Of a DNA stretch of 64,000 bases, positions 40,910 through 51,299 are shown piece after piece. Source of the DNA: Kineosporiaceae bacterium (GTDB lineage: Bacteria; Actinomycetota; Actinomycetes; Actinomycetales; Kineosporiaceae); NCBI GenBank assembly GCA_016794595.1, contig JAEUJN010000106.1, positions 28,265 through 92,264 of the forward strand, in the 5' to 3' direction. The translations under genes and the position numbers were made by a program. The notes beneath the pieces are model-generated. The model was not told where the DNA came from. It worked only from the letters and a program-made list of their open reading frames with translations, and did no database searches. Positions within the stretch are counted from its first letter, which is position 1. Every line of letters starts with the position of its first letter.

Positions 40910-43482
40910 GCGTGCTCACCCGTCCCTGCGTTCGATCCGGTCGCCCGGATGGACACCACCGCACCGGCATCGACGCCCAGATCGGCGCGCACCGTGCAGC
41001 CCGGCGAGTTGGTCGGCAACCAGACCACCCGGTCGGGCATCTCGGTGACCACCACCGGCACCGTGACCCACCCGGCGTCGGTCGAGACGGTCACGTCGTC
41101 GCCGTCGCCGAGGCCGTTCTCGGCCGCGGTGGCCGCCGACATCCGGGCCACCGCGCGATGAGCGGTGCCCGCCAGGTGTGCCTCGCCGTCCTGCAACCGC
41201 CCGGCGTCCAACAGCATCGGCCAGGTGGCCAGCGCCGCCGTCCCGGCCGCCGGGGCCGGAGGGGCGGCGGGGTGGACCACCGGGGACGGCGCGTGCAGCC
41301 CGTCCCAGGCCTCGATCGCGCCGAACTCCCCGCGAACCTGCTCGACGCTGCGCAGCCCCAGCGGGGTGTCCATGGCGTCGGCCAGCATGTCGAGCACCCG
41401 GAAGTCCGACAACGCAGCGCCGGGCAGGGCCCGCTCGAACGGGCGCCAGCGGCCCTCCCAGTTCACGAAGGTGCCGGCCTTCTGGGTGATCGGGGCCACC
41501 GGCAGGACGACGTCCGCCCGCTGGGTGACCTCGCTGCTGCGGACCTCCAGGCTGACCAGGAAGCCCACCGTGTCCAGCGCCTTGCGGGCCAGGTCGGGCC
41601 GGGGCAGGTCACGAGGGTCGACGCCGCCGACCAGCAGTCCGGCCAACTCGCCTCTGGCGGCGGCGGCCACGATGCCGGAGGCGTCCCGGCCCACCGCACT
41701 CGGCAACCCGGGCACGTCCCAGGCGGCCGCCAGGTCGACGCGGGCGGTCGGGTCGTTCACCGGACGCCCGCCGGGCAGCAGGTTCGGCATCGCACCGGCC
41801 TCGATCGCCCCGCGCTCGCCGGCGCGCCGCGGCACCCAGGCCAGCCGGGCACCGGTCGCCTTGGCCAGGTCGAGGGCTGCGGTCAGGGCCCCGGGGACGG
41901 CGGCCAGGCGCTCCCCGACCAGGATCACCGCCCCCATGCTGCGCAGGGCCTGCGAGGCCTCGCTCACCACGTCCGGCGCCCCCGGGCCGGGGGTGGCGAT
42001 CGCAGAGATCACCTCGGTCTCGGTGCCCGGGGCCGACATCAGCAGGCGGCCACCGAGCTTGGTCAGTCCCCGGCTCTCCCACGGGGCCACCGAGTACACG
42101 GCCAGCTTGGCGCCGGGCCGGGTGGTGGCCGCCTTGCGCAACCGCAGGAAGACGATCGGCGACTCCTCCTCGGGTTCCAGGGCGAGCAGCAGGACGGCCG
42201 GCGCGGCCTCCAGCTCCCGGTAGGTGGGTCCCATCGCCCGGCCGGCGACCGCGTGGGCCAGGAAGTGCGCCTCCTCGGCGGAGTGCGGGCGGGCGCGCAT
42301 GTCGATGTCGTTGGTGTGCACGGCGACCCGGGCGAACTTGGCGTAGGCGTAGGCGTCCTCGACGCTCACCCGCCCACCGGGCAGAACCCCGACCCCGCCG
42401 TTGGCCGCCGCGGCGGCCAGGCCCCGGGCGGCGACGTCCAGCGCCTCCGGCCAGGAGGCGACCCGTAGCTCACCGGTCTGGGCGTCGCGCACCATCGGGT
42501 ACTCGATCCGGTCCGGGGCAGTGGTCCAGGTGAACGCCCAGCGGCCCTTGTCGCAGTTCCAGTCCTCGTTGACCGCCGGGTCCTCGAGCGCCAACCGCCG
42601 GGTCACCGCGTTGCGACGGTGATCCACCCGCAGCGCGCACCCGCTGGCGCAGTGCTCACACACCCCAGGGGTCGAGACCAGGTCGAACGGGCGCGCCCGG
42701 AACCGGTAGGCGGCGCCGGTCAGCGCGCCCACCGGGCAGATCTGCACGGTGTTGCCGGAGAAGTAGCTGGCGAAGGGCTGACCGCTCTCGGTGGTCGCCG
42801 CCGCCCCCACGGTGCCGGCACCGGCGCGGAAGCCCAGGACATCCGGCGAGAAGGTGCCAATCTGCTGGTTCGCACCCCGCATCTGCAGGTCGATGAACGG
42901 GTCCCCGGCGATCTCCTTGGAGAAGCGGGTGCACCGCTGGCACAGGATGCAGCGCTCGCGGTCGAGCAGCACCTGGGTGGAGATCCGGATCGGCTTGGGG
43001 AAGGTCCGCTTGACGTCGACGAACCGGCTCTCGCTGCGCCCGTTGGCCAGCGCCTGGTTCTGCAGCGGGCACTCACCGCCCTTGTCGCAGACCGGGCAGT
43101 CCAGCGGGTGGTTGACCAGCAGGAACTCCATGATCCCGCGCTGCGCCTTCTCGGCGACCGGCGAGGTCTTCTGGGTGCGCACCACCATGCCGTTGGTGCA
43201 CTCCATGGCGCAGGAGGCCTGCGGCTTGGGCATCGGGCGCGGCGTGCCGTCCGGACCCGGCATGGCCACCTCGACCAGGCACTGCCGGCAGGCACCGGCC
43301 GGCGCCAGCAGCGGGTGATCGCAGAACCGCGGGATGGCGATCCCGAGCTGCTCGGCGGCCCGGATGATCAGGGTGCCCTTGGCGACGCTGATCTCGGTGT
43401 CGTCGATGGTGAGCGTGACGAGATCCGCCGGCGGCTGCCCGGACGAGCCGGCGCCGGCGGGGGGGTTCGCGGTCACGGTCAT
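40906..43482 (-). CDS. nuoG: NADH-quinone oxidoreductase subunit G
   Basis: This 858-residue peripheral subunit passes electrons from FMN towards quinone. It has an N-terminal [2Fe-2S] site ([19 protein letters not shown]), the His-Cys cluster region ([17 protein letters not shown]), a [4Fe-4S] motif ([11 protein letters not shown]) and the off-path N7 motif (CEHCASGC, with Cys in [11 protein letters not shown]). A molybdopterin-fold region without cofactor residues follows. The ATG at 43482 overlaps the nuoF stop. Confidence 0.95.
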   Translation of the reverse strand: MTVTANPPAGAGSSGQPPADLVTLTIDDTEISVAKGTLIIRAAEQLGIAIPRFCDHPLLAPAGACRQCLVEVAMPGPDGTPRPMPKPQASCAMECTNGMVVRTQKTSPVAEKAQRGIMEFLLVNHPLDCPVCDKGGECPLQNQALANGRSESRFVDVKRTFPKPIRISTQVLLDRERCILCQRCTRFSKEIAGDPFIDLQMRGANQQIGTFSPDVLGFRAGAGTVGAAATTESGQPFASYFSGNTVQICPVGALTGAAYRFRARPFDLVSTPGVCEHCASGCALRVDHRRNAVTRRLALEDPAVNEDWNCDKGRWAFTWTTAPDRIEYPMVRDAQTGELRVASWPEALDVAARGLAAAAANGGVGVLPGGRVSVEDAYAYAKFARVAVHTNDIDMRARPHSAEEAHFLAHAVAGRAMGPTYRELEAAPAVLLLALEPEEESPIVFLRLRKAATTRPGAKLAVYSVAPWESRGLTKLGGRLLMSAPGTETEVISAIATPGPGAPDVVSEASQALRSMGAVILVGERLAAVPGALTAALDLAKATGARLAWVPRRAGERGAIEAGAMPNLLPGGRPVNDPTARVDLAAAWDVPGLPSAVGRDASGIVAAAARGELAGLLVGGVDPRDLPRPDLARKALDTVGFLVSLEVRSSEVTQRADVVLPVAPITQKAGTFVNWEGRWRPFERALPGAALSDFRVLDMLADAMDTPLGLRSVEQVRGEFGAIEAWDGLHAPSPVVHPAAPPAPAAGTAALATWPMLLDAGRLQDGEAHLAGTAHRAVARMSAATAAENGLGDGDDVTVSTDAGWVTVPVVVTEMPDRVVWLPTNSPGCTVRADLGVDAGAVVSIRATGSNAGTGEHA

Positions 43483-44786
43483 CGGGCGTGCGCTCCCTGG
43501 AAGAGGGCGGACTGGGCGGGATCGAACGGGCAACCGCCTTCGGTGACGTGGCGGAGGTACTCGTCCTTGAAGTACTTGATGGACGACGTCACCGGGCTGG
43601 CCGCGCCGTCGCCGAGCGCGCAGAACGAGCGGCCGAGCAGGTTGTCGCAGATGTCCAGCAGGGTGTCGAGGTCCTCCTGGGTGCCCTGGCCTCGCTCGAG
43701 CCGGTGCAGCACCTGGACCATCCAGTAGTTGCCCTCGCGGCACGGGGTGCACTTGCCGCACGACTCGTGCTTGTAGAACTCGATCCAGCGCTCGACCGCG
43801 CGCACCACGCAGGTGGTCTCGTCGAAGATCTGCAGTGCCCGGGTGCCCAGCATCGACCCGGCAGCGCCCACGGACTCGAAGTCCAGCGGGATGTCGAGGT
43901 GCTCCTCGGTGAACAGTGGGGTCGAGGATCCGCCCGGCGTCCAGAACTTCAACTGGTGCCCGCCCCGGATACCGCCGGCCATGGCCAGCAACTCACGCAG
44001 CGTGATCCCCAGGGGGGCCTCGTACTGGCCCGGCCGGGTCACGTGACCCGACAGGGAGAAGAAGCCGAAGCCGGTGGACCGCTCGGTACCCATGGACTTG
44101 AACCACTCGGCGCCGCCGGTGACGATCGCGGGCACGCTGGCGATCGACTCCACGTTGTTGATCACGGTCGGGCGGGCGTACAGGCCGGCCACCGCGGGGA
44201 ACGGCGGCTTGAGCCGCGGTTGGCCGCGCCGTCCCTCGAGCGAGTCGAGCAGCGCCGTCTCCTCGCCGCAGATGTAGGCCCCGGCCCCGGCGTGCACGAC
44301 CACGTCGAGGTCGAAGCCCGAGCCGAGGATGTCGTCCCCGAGGTAGCCCTTGGCCTTCGCCTCGGCGACCGCGTTCAGCAGCCGGCGGTAGACGTGCACG
44401 ACCTCGCCGCGCAGGTAGATGAACGCCTTGTGGCACCCGATGGCGTAGCTGGTGATGATCACACCCTCGATCAGCGCCTGCGGGTTGGCCAGCATCAGCG
44501 GGATGTCCTTGCAGGTGCCCGGCTCGGACTCGTCGGCGTTGACCACGAGGTACCGCGGGCCGCCGTCCGGCTTGGGCAGGAAGGACCACTTCATGCCGGT
44601 CGGGAAGCCGGCGCCGCCCCGGCCGCGCAACCCGGAGTCCTTGACCTCGGTGATCACCGCGGAGGGGTCCATGGCGAGCGCGGCCCTGAGCCCGCGGTAG
44701 CCCCCGTGGCGCTCGTAGGCGGCCAGGGTCCAGGAGTCCTTCTCGTCCCAGTGCGCACTCAGCACCGGGGTCAGCGTGGTGGCCAC
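43479..44786 (-). CDS. nuoF: NADH-quinone oxidoreductase subunit F
   Basis: This 435-residue subunit binds NADH and FMN ([31 protein letters not shown]) and the N3 [4Fe-4S] cluster ([11 protein letters not shown], with a further Cys in GRSFCALGD). Together with NuoE and NuoG it forms the NADH module, so this operon encodes a complete 14-subunit enzyme. The GTG start at 44786 is preceded by AGGAGG. It lies two bases after the nuoE stop. Confidence 0.95.
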   Translation of the reverse strand: MATTLTPVLSAHWDEKDSWTLAAYERHGGYRGLRAALAMDPSAVITEVKDSGLRGRGGAGFPTGMKWSFLPKPDGGPRYLVVNADESEPGTCKDIPLMLANPQALIEGVIITSYAIGCHKAFIYLRGEVVHVYRRLLNAVAEAKAKGYLGDDILGSGFDLDVVVHAGAGAYICGEETALLDSLEGRRGQPRLKPPFPAVAGLYARPTVINNVESIASVPAIVTGGAEWFKSMGTERSTGFGFFSLSGHVTRPGQYEAPLGITLRELLAMAGGIRGGHQLKFWTPGGSSTPLFTEEHLDIPLDFESVGAAGSMLGTRALQIFDETTCVVRAVERWIEFYKHESCGKCTPCREGNYWMVQVLHRLERGQGTQEDLDTLLDICDNLLGRSFCALGDGAASPVTSSIKYFKDEYLRHVTEGGCPFDPAQSALFQGAHAR

Positions 44787-44788
44787 GA

Positions 44789-45649
44789 TCAGCCCTCCTT
44801 CGGTGGCGGGGTGGTCGCCGAGCCGTTGTCCTGCGATCCGTGGGTGGCCTCGCCGGCGGGCTTGCCGGCCACCGTGCCGGCGCGCTCCCGGGTGCCGGCC
44901 GGCACGGACGGCGCGTCGCTGCCGCTGGCCCCGGCCGAGGCGGCGGTGGTCTCGGCGGCCACCTGCTCGGCCGGGACGGCGGGCACGGGCGCCGCCATCG
45001 CGGGCGCCGTCCAGTTGTTGCGCCGGGCGAGCAGGGTGCCCTCCAGCGTCGGGCCGCCCGCCTGCACACCCTCGTTCGCCCGGCCGTCCGGGAAGCCGGC
45101 CAGCACGCGCGAGACCTCCTTGAAGGAGCAGACCTTGGCCGCGCCGCGCGACGGCGCGACGTCCCGGCCCGCGCGCAGCTCGTCGACCAGGTCCTTGGCG
45201 GTGGTGGGGGTCTGGTTGTCGAAGAACTCCCAGTTCACCATCACCACGGGGGCATAGTCGCAACCCGCGTTGCACTCGACCCGCTCGAGCGTGATCGCGC
45301 CGTCCTCGGTGGTCTGGTCGTGACCCACGCCCAGGTGCTCGGACAGCTCCTCGAAGATGGCGTCGCCGCCCATGACCGCGCACAGCGTGTTGGTGCACAC
45401 GCCCACGGTGTAGGTGCCGTTGGGGTGCCGCTTGTACTGACTGTAGAACGTGGCGACGGCGGCCACCTCGGCCGCGGTCAGGTCGAGTTGCTCGGCGCAG
45501 AACTCGACGCCGTCCGCGCTGACGAAGCCCTCCTCGCTCTGCACCAGGTGCAGCATCGGCAGCAGGGCCGAGCGGGGCACCGGGTAGCGAGCGATGATCT
45601 GCTGGGCATCGGCGGCGAGCCGCTGCCCGGCCTCGGCTGAGAATGACAT
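44789..45649 (-). CDS. nuoE: NADH-quinone oxidoreductase subunit E
   Basis: This 286-residue subunit is thioredoxin-like and holds the N1a [2Fe-2S] cluster. Its cysteines are in VGVCTNTLCAVMGG and VECNAGCDYAPV. The usual family length is 160-220. About 80 Ala/Gly/Thr-rich residues at the C-terminus are an addition with no clear fold. The ATG shares one base with the nuoD stop (TGATG). Confidence 0.93.
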   Translation of the reverse strand: MSFSAEAGQRLAADAQQIIARYPVPRSALLPMLHLVQSEEGFVSADGVEFCAEQLDLTAAEVAAVATFYSQYKRHPNGTYTVGVCTNTLCAVMGGDAIFEELSEHLGVGHDQTTEDGAITLERVECNAGCDYAPVVMVNWEFFDNQTPTTAKDLVDELRAGRDVAPSRGAAKVCSFKEVSRVLAGFPDGRANEGVQAGGPTLEGTLLARRNNWTAPAMAAPVPAVPAEQVAAETTAASAGASGSDAPSVPAGTRERAGTVAGKPAGEATHGSQDNGSATTPPPKEG

Positions 45650-47010
45650 CAGCGGTCCACGCCTCCCATGACGGGGTCCAGTGAGGCCACGGCAGCGATC
45701 ACGTCGGCGATCTGAGATCCCTCGCACATGGCCGCCACGGCCTGCAGGTTGACGAACGACGGGTCACGGAAGTGCGCACGGTAGGGGCGGGTTCCGCCGT
45801 CGGAGACCAGGTGGCAGGCCAGCTCACCGCGGGCGGACTCGACGGCCTGGTACACCTGGCCGGCCGGCACCCGGAAGCCCTCGGTGACCAGCTTGAAGTG
45901 GTGGATCAGGGCCTCCATCGAGCTGCCCATGATCTCGCGGATGTGGTTGAGGCTGTTGCCCATGCCGTCGCCGCCGACCGCCAGCTGGGCCGGCCAGGCG
46001 ATCTTGGCATCGCCCACCATGACCGGCTGGCCGTCCATCCCCTGCAGTCGCTCGATGCACTGCTCGACGATCCGCACCGACTGCTTCATCTCCTCGATGC
46101 GGATCCGCAGTCGGCCGTAGGCGTCACAGGTGTCCCAGGTGGCGATCTCGAAGTCGTAGGTCTCGTACCCGCAGTACGGCTGCGACCTGCGCAGGTCGTG
46201 GGGCAGGCCGGTCGACCGCAGCACCGGGCCGGTGATGCCGAGCGCGATGCACCCGGTCAGGTCGAGGTAGCCGGTGTCGACCAGCCGCCCGCGCACGATC
46301 GGGTTCTCGTTGTTCAGCTTCTCCAGATCGTCGATCCCGCGGCGCAGGTCGGGCAGGGTCACCCGGACCCGGTCGAGCGCGCCCGGCGGGATGTCCTGCG
46401 CCAGGCCGCCGGGGCGGATGTAGGCGTGGTTCATCCGCAGCCCGGTGATCAGTTCGAACAGCTGCAGCACCCGCTCGCGCTCGCGGAAGCCGACGGTCAT
46501 GACCGTCAGCGCGCCGATCTCCATCCCGCCCGTGGCCAGGGCCACCAGGTGCGAGCTGATGCGGTTGAGCTCCATCATCATCACCCGGATGACGCTGGCC
46601 CGTTCCGGCACGTCGTCGGTGATGCCGAGCAGCTTCTCGATCCCCAGGCAGTAGGCGGTCTCCTGGAACAGCGGGGTCAGGTAGTCCATCCGGGTGCAGA
46701 AGGTCACGCCCTGGGTCCAGCTGCGGAACTCCATGTTCTTCTCGATCCCGGTGTGCAGGTAGCCGATGCCGCACCGGGCCTCGGTGACCGTCTCACCGTC
46801 GATCTCGAGGATCAGCCGGAGCACGCCATGGGTCGAGGGGTGCTGCGGACCCATGTTGACGACGATGCGCTCCTCGCCGAGGCTCGCGGCCTCCTCGGCG
46901 ATGTCACTCCAGTCGCCGCCGGAGGCGGTGAACACCCGGGCGTCGCCGTCCTGCGCCCCGCCACCGCCGGTGGCGTGCACGGACGGGTCGTGCTGAGCGG
47001 TCTCGCTCAT
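45649..47010 (-). CDS. nuoD: NADH-quinone oxidoreductase subunit D
   Basis: This 453-residue 49-kDa-type subunit forms the quinone pocket. It carries [17 protein letters not shown], with the conserved His residues, [16 protein letters not shown] and [32 protein letters not shown]. An N-terminal extension of about 45 Gly/Asp-rich residues precedes the fold. The ATG at 47010 overlaps the nuoC stop by one base. Confidence 0.95.
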   Translation of the reverse strand: MSETAQHDPSVHATGGGGAQDGDARVFTASGGDWSDIAEEAASLGEERIVVNMGPQHPSTHGVLRLILEIDGETVTEARCGIGYLHTGIEKNMEFRSWTQGVTFCTRMDYLTPLFQETAYCLGIEKLLGITDDVPERASVIRVMMMELNRISSHLVALATGGMEIGALTVMTVGFRERERVLQLFELITGLRMNHAYIRPGGLAQDIPPGALDRVRVTLPDLRRGIDDLEKLNNENPIVRGRLVDTGYLDLTGCIALGITGPVLRSTGLPHDLRRSQPYCGYETYDFEIATWDTCDAYGRLRIRIEEMKQSVRIVEQCIERLQGMDGQPVMVGDAKIAWPAQLAVGGDGMGNSLNHIREIMGSSMEALIHHFKLVTEGFRVPAGQVYQAVESARGELACHLVSDGGTRPYRAHFRDPSFVNLQAVAAMCEGSQIADVIAAVASLDPVMGGVDR

Positions 47011-47729
47011 CAGCTGTACGACCTCCTCGTGTCTGGCGGCGGGATGCTCGCGCCCTTGTACTCCACCGGGATGCCGCCCAGCGGGTAGTCCTTGCGCTGC
47101 GGATGGCCGGGCCAGTCGTCCGGCATCTCGATCCGGGTGAGCGCCGGGTGACCGTCGTAGATGATCCCGAAGAAGTCCCAGGTCTCGCGCTCGTGCCAGT
47201 CGGCGGTCGGGTAGAGCTCGACCAGCGAGGGGATGTGCGGGTCGGCGTCCGGGCAGGTCACCTCGAGCCGCACCCGCCGGTTGTGGGTGATCGAGAGCAG
47301 GTGGACGACGGAGTGCAGTTCGCGCCCGGCGTCGTGCAGGTAGTGCACGCCGCTCACGCTCACGCACATCTCAAACCGCAGGTCGGGCTCGTCCCGCAGG
47401 GCCCGCGCGACGTCCAGCAGGTGTTCGCGGCGCACGTACAGGGTGAGTTCGTCGCGGTCGACGACCACCTTCTCCACGCCGTGCGCCGCGGCGTCCCCGC
47501 CCGGGGCGTCCCCGAGAGCGGCCGTCAGCGTGTCGACCACCTCGTCGAAGTAGCCGCCGTACGGGCGCGGCGTCGGGGCCGGCATGGTGACCGTGCGCAC
47601 CAGGCCGCCATAGCCCGAGGTGTCACCCGAACCGTGGACGCCGAACATGCCGGTCCGACTGCCGATCACCTCGGCCGTGGCCTCCGTGGTGGCGGGGGTC
47701 GCGGCCGGGGTGGTGCTCTCGTCGCTCAC
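47010..47729 (-). CDS. nuoC: NADH-quinone oxidoreductase subunit C
   Basis: This 239-residue 30-kDa-type subunit is a separate protein here, not fused to NuoD. The core shows [53 protein letters not shown] and [11 protein letters not shown], the 30-kDa signature. The N-terminal 65 residues are Thr/Ala/Gly-rich. The GTG start overlaps the nuoB stop (GTGA). Confidence 0.95.
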   Translation of the reverse strand: MSDESTTPAATPATTEATAEVIGSRTGMFGVHGSGDTSGYGGLVRTVTMPAPTPRPYGGYFDEVVDTLTAALGDAPGGDAAAHGVEKVVVDRDELTLYVRREHLLDVARALRDEPDLRFEMCVSVSGVHYLHDAGRELHSVVHLLSITHNRRVRLEVTCPDADPHIPSLVELYPTADWHERETWDFFGIIYDGHPALTRIEMPDDWPGHPQRKDYPLGGIPVEYKGASIPPPDTRRSYS

Positions 47730-48280
47730 CGCAGCAGGCCCTTCATCTGGGAGGTGGGCAGGGCCGCCAGTGCGGCCTCCTCGGCGGCCCGCGCGGCCTC
47801 GACCCGGTTCACGCCCAGCGGCATGGACTGGATCTTGTCGTGCAGGGTGAGGATGGCGTTCATCAGCATCTCCGGCCGCGGCGGGCAGCCGGGGAGGTAG
47901 ATGTCGACCGGCACGATGTGATCGCAGCCCTGCACGATCGCGTAGTTGTTGAACATGCCGCCGGACGACGCGCACGCTCCCATGGACAGCACCCACTTGG
48001 GCTCGACCATCTGGTCGTAGATCTGGCGCATCACCGGGGCCATCTTCTGGCTCACCCGGCCTGCGACGATCATCATGTCGGCCTGCCGGGGGGAGGCCCG
48101 GAAGACCTCCATGCCGAACCGGGCCAGGTCGTACTTGGGCCCGCCGGTCGCCATCATCTCGATCGCGCAACAGGCGAGGCCGAACGTCGCCGGCCACAGC
48201 GAGCTCTTGCGCATGTAGCCGGCCAGCACCTCGACCGTGGTCAGCAGGAAGCCGCTCGGCAGCTTCTCCTCGATACCCAT
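47726..48280 (-). CDS. nuoB: NADH-quinone oxidoreductase subunit B
   Basis: This 184-residue subunit carries cluster N2. Its cysteines are in [22 protein letters not shown] and [12 protein letters not shown]. It differs clearly from the second copy at the window's left edge, notably in the N-terminal and C-terminal regions. It follows nuoA after a 94-base gap that is longer than others in the operon. Confidence 0.95.
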   Translation of the reverse strand: MGIEEKLPSGFLLTTVEVLAGYMRKSSLWPATFGLACCAIEMMATGGPKYDLARFGMEVFRASPRQADMMIVAGRVSQKMAPVMRQIYDQMVEPKWVLSMGACASSGGMFNNYAIVQGCDHIVPVDIYLPGCPPRPEMLMNAILTLHDKIQSMPLGVNRVEAARAAEEAALAALPTSQMKGLLR

Positions 48281-48374
48281 TCGACCTCTCCGTCCGAGCC
48301 CTACGCCTGGTGCGGTGGTGGTGCCGTGCCGTCAGTGCCGTCGCCGGTGCAGCCGCCGCTGCTGCCTGGATGGA

Positions 48375-48734
48375 TCAGTCCCATTCCAGGCCACCCCGGC
48401 GCCACACGTAGGCGTAGGCGACGAACACGGTGGCGATGAACAGCACCATCTCGATCAGTGCGAACAGTCCCAGCCGGTCGAAGGCGACCGCGAACGGGAT
48501 CAGGAACACGCTCTCGATGTCGAAGACGATGAACAGCATCGCGACCAGGTAGTACTTGATCGGGAAGCGCCCGCCCCCGGCGGCCTGCGGGGTGGGCTCG
48601 ATGCCGCACTCGTAGGCGTCGAGCTTGGCGCGGTTGTACCGCTTGGGCCCGGCCAGGGCGCCTGCCCCGATCGAGAAGACCGCGAAGGCGGCGGCGATGG
48701 CCGCCAGGACCAGGATCGGCACGTAGGGACTCAC
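48375..48734 (-). CDS. nuoA: NADH-quinone oxidoreductase subunit A
   Basis: This 119-residue, three-helix subunit is the first gene of the complete nuo operon. It carries YECGIEPTPQAAGGGRFPIKYYLVAMLFIVFDIESVFLIPFAV, including the conserved Cys of the quinone loop. The second copy at 651-1010 has Ser at the corresponding place (YESG). The GTG start at 48734 follows AAGGGAA; the open frame upstream is not conserved. Confidence 0.95.
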   Translation of the reverse strand: MSPYVPILVLAAIAAAFAVFSIGAGALAGPKRYNRAKLDAYECGIEPTPQAAGGGRFPIKYYLVAMLFIVFDIESVFLIPFAVAFDRLGLFALIEMVLFIATVFVAYAYVWRRGGLEWD

Positions 48735-49069
48735 GCGCGTTCCCTTCTCTCTCGTTCGGCCGGACAGGGCTCCGGCGGTCGTCCTCGCGAGCACTTCACC
48801 TGCATCGACCCGTGTCCACCGAACGGGTGACCCCGGGGCGGGACACCGCGCGATGGCGTGGTCGCGCACCATCCTAGGGGGCTGGGCTCCAGCCCTTCGG
48901 ACGCGGCATGCCACCGCGCGGCGACGACGGTCATGTGCGCTTGTGAACGGTTTCACGAAGTGGTGCCCGCCGAGCATACGGGGCCGGTGACACCGCTTCG
49001 AGGAGAGCCCACGCGAGGGTCGGCGAACGGTCGCACAGGCCCGATTGCAGGCTCACGACCGGCCCGAAC
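48735..49069. other. Upstream region of the nuo operon
   Basis: This 335-base gap between menG and nuoA has no gene that I can support. It contains a perfect CRP-type palindrome and a possible -10 (TAGGAT, minus strand, 48876-48871). I see no good -35 element at standard spacing. Confidence 0.6.
48942..48957. promoter_or_regulatory. CRP-type palindrome upstream of the nuo operon
   Basis: TGTGAACGGTTTCACG matches the mycobacterial CRP consensus TGTGA-N6-TCAC(A/G) at all fixed positions. It contains the inverted repeat GTGAA-CGGT-TTCAC. It is about 215 bases before the nuoA start and about 80 bases before a possible -10 element, suitable for an activator. Confidence 0.6.
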
Positions 49070-49762
49070 TCACAGCCGGGTGGCACGGTGGAGCGCCACG
49101 ATCCCGCCGCTGAGATTGCGGTAGGCCACCTCGTCCCACCCCGCCCCGCGGATGATCTCGGCCAGCCCGAGCTGGGCGGGCCAGGCGCGGATCGACTCGG
49201 CCAGGTAGGCGTAGGAGTCCGGGCTGGAGGAGACCTTGCGGGCCACGGCCGGCAACAGCCTCATCAGGTAGCCGCCGTAGAGCGAGCGGAACGGAGCCCA
49301 GGTCGGGTGGGAGAACTCACAGATCACCAGCCGCCCGCCGTGCCGGGTCACCCGACGCATCTCGCTCAACCCGGCCGAGGTGTCGACCACGTTGCGCAGG
49401 CCGAACGAGATCGTCACGGCGTCGAAGGCGCCGTCCGCGAACGGCAGGTGCAGCGCGTCCCCGGCCACGAAGGACAGGTCGGGGTTGCGCTCGGCCCCGG
49501 TCCGCACCATGCCCAGCGAGAAGTCACAGGCCACGACGTGGGCACCGTCGGCGACCAGGGGGTCGCTCGAGGTCCCGGTGCCGGCAGCCAGGTCGAGCAC
49601 CCGCTCACCCGGGCGGACGTCGAGCGCGCGCCGCACCTGCTCCCGCCAGGTGCGATCGCGGCGCAGGGACAGCACGCTGTTGGTGTGGTCGTAGCGAGGG
49701 GCGACCTCGTCGAACATGGCCGCCACGTCGCGTGGCTGCTTGTCCAGGCTGGCACGGGGCAT
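49070..49762 (-). CDS. menG: Demethylmenaquinone methyltransferase
   Basis: This 230-residue SAM-dependent methyltransferase of the UbiE/MenG family performs the last step of menaquinone synthesis. Visible are [28 protein letters not shown], the SAM-binding [36 protein letters not shown] and [15 protein letters not shown], all UbiE signatures. It lies between the nuo operon and the divergent menF gene. Confidence 0.93.
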   Translation of the reverse strand: MPRASLDKQPRDVAAMFDEVAPRYDHTNSVLSLRRDRTWREQVRRALDVRPGERVLDLAAGTGTSSDPLVADGAHVVACDFSLGMVRTGAERNPDLSFVAGDALHLPFADGAFDAVTISFGLRNVVDTSAGLSEMRRVTRHGGRLVICEFSHPTWAPFRSLYGGYLMRLLPAVARKVSSSPDSYAYLAESIRAWPAQLGLAEIIRGAGWDEVAYRNLSGGIVALHRATRL

Positions 49763-49831
49763 GGCCCGATGCTGCCATCCCGCCGAACCGCGTCACCACC
49801 AGGTCCGGGCTCGGCTTACGCTGGTCACGCC

Positions 49832-51097
49832 ATGACCACCGCCCCCGTCGGTGTGCCCCTGGTGGTGCGCACCCTGCCGCTGAGCGACCCCGGCCCCCTG
49901 CTGAGCCTGTTACCCCATGCCGCTCCCCTGGCCTGGGTGCGGCGGGGCGAGGGGATCGTGGGGTGGGGCACCGTGGCGCGGATCGACCTGCCCCCGGGGC
50001 GGGGCGAGAGCTCGCCCCTGCGGCTGGCGGATCGCGTCTGGTCGGATCTGGTGGCGCATGCCCTCGTCCGCGATGTGGTGGGGCTGCCCGGGTCCGGGCT
50101 GGTCGCCTTCGGCTCGTTCGGCTTCTCCCCCTCCTCGCCGGCCGGCGCCGTCCTGGTGATCCCCGAGGTGGTGGTCGGGCACCGTGCCGGGCAGTGGTGG
50201 CTGACCACGATCAGTGCCGGCGGCCTGCCGCCGCCACCGGAACTGCCGGACGTCGAGCCGGTCTCCTCCCCCGGGGAGGTGTCCTTCGCCGACGGGGCGC
50301 TCGGCGCGGCCCAGTGGGCGGGGGCGGTGGCCGAGGCGATCGACGCCATCGCCGCCGGGCGGGTCGACAAGGTCGTGCTGGCCCGGGACATGGAGGCCCG
50401 CACCGAGCAGGAGCTCGATCCCCGGTGGCCGCTGCGCCGGCTGGCGGAGCGGTATCCGGGCTGCTTCACCTTCAGCGTCGACGGGCTGATCGGGGCCACC
50501 CCGGAGCTGCTGGTCCGGCGCGAGAAGGGACTGGTCACCTCGCGGGTCCTGGCGGGCACCATCCGGCGCACCGGGGACGACGCCCGCGACCTGTCCCTGG
50601 CGGCGTCCCTGGCCCGGTCGAGCAAGGACCTCGAGGAGCACGAGTACGCCGTTCGCTCGGTGGCCGAGGCGTTGTTGCCGCACTGCACCTCGACGAACGT
50701 GCCGGAGTCGCCGTTCGTGCTGCACCTGGCCAACGTGATGCACCTGGCGACGGACGTGACCGGGGTGCTGGCGGACGCCTCCTCCGCACTGGCACTCGCC
50801 GACGCGCTCCACCCCTCGGCCGCGGTCTGCGGCACCCCGACCACCCAGGCCGCCGAGCTGATCGAGGAACTCGAGGCGATGGACCGGGGCCGGTACGCCG
50901 GGCCTGTGGGGTGGATCGACGCCGAGGGGGACGGCGAGTGGGGCCTGGCCCTGCGCTGTGGCCGGCTCGACCCGGACGATCCGCACAGCGTCCGGCTGTT
51001 CGCCGGGTGCGGGATCGTCGCCGGGTCGGACCCCGAGGCGGAACTGGCCGAGTCGGTGGCCAAGCTGGTACCGATGCGCGACGCCCTCGCCACCTGA
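49832..51097 (+). CDS. menF: Isochorismate synthase
   Basis: This 421-residue enzyme turns chorismate into isochorismate, the first committed step of menaquinone synthesis. The chorismate-binding fold shows KVVLARDMEAR, GCFTFSVDGLIGATPELLVRREKGLVTSRVLAGTIRR and HPSAAVCGTPTTQAAELIEELEAMDRGRYAGPVGW. The order fits MenF/EntC rather than anthranilate synthase. It is divergent from menG. It converges on menD across a repeat-containing gap. Confidence 0.92.
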   Translation: MTTAPVGVPLVVRTLPLSDPGPLLSLLPHAAPLAWVRRGEGIVGWGTVARIDLPPGRGESSPLRLADRVWSDLVAHALVRDVVGLPGSGLVAFGSFGFSPSSPAGAVLVIPEVVVGHRAGQWWLTTISAGGLPPPPELPDVEPVSSPGEVSFADGALGAAQWAGAVAEAIDAIAAGRVDKVVLARDMEARTEQELDPRWPLRRLAERYPGCFTFSVDGLIGATPELLVRREKGLVTSRVLAGTIRRTGDDARDLSLAASLARSSKDLEEHEYAVRSVAEALLPHCTSTNVPESPFVLHLANVMHLATDVTGVLADASSALALADALHPSAAVCGTPTTQAAELIEELEAMDRGRYAGPVGWIDAEGDGEWGLALRCGRLDPDDPHSVRLFAGCGIVAGSDPEAELAESVAKLVPMRDALAT

Positions 51098-51144
51098 GTT
51101 CAGTCGCGTCCCGGCGCCCGCCACGTGCGCGCGTCCGGTTGCCT

Positions 51145-51174
51145 CGACGTCCGGCGAGCCGCGACGTCCGGCGA
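51145..51174. repeat. 13-bp direct repeat after menF
   Basis: CGACGTCCGGCGA occurs at 51145-51157 and 51162-51174, close to the end of menF and just before the large inverted repeat. Confidence 0.6.
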
Positions 51175-51180
51175 AGTGGC

Positions 51181-51299
51181 CCCATGATCACGTTGAAGAT
51201 CACGGTGAAGGATTCCGGTCCGCGCGAAGATCACGTTGAGGGTTTCGTCTGCACGAACGTGGCGGATTCCCTCACCGTGATCTTCAACGTGATCATGGG
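51181..51299. repeat. Imperfect 37-bp inverted repeat between convergent menF and menD
   Basis: The arms at 51181-51217 and 51263-51299 are inverted copies differing at about three positions. A third, shorter and diverged copy starts near 51227. Key segments are ATGATCACGTTGAAGATCAC on the left and its complement on the right. The right arm contains the menD stop codon. It looks like a miniature palindromic repeat element that could also act as a two-way terminator. Confidence 0.8.

Noticed and set aside
43487..45398. Apparent NuoE-NuoF fusion in one long minus-strand frame
   Set aside because: The upstream part of that frame is out of the NuoE frame and is Arg/Gly-rich shadow sequence. A proper GTG with AGGAGG starts NuoF at 44786.
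51184..51296. Short open frames starting MITLKITV and similar on both strands
   Set aside because: They are translations of the arms of the inverted repeat, not genes.
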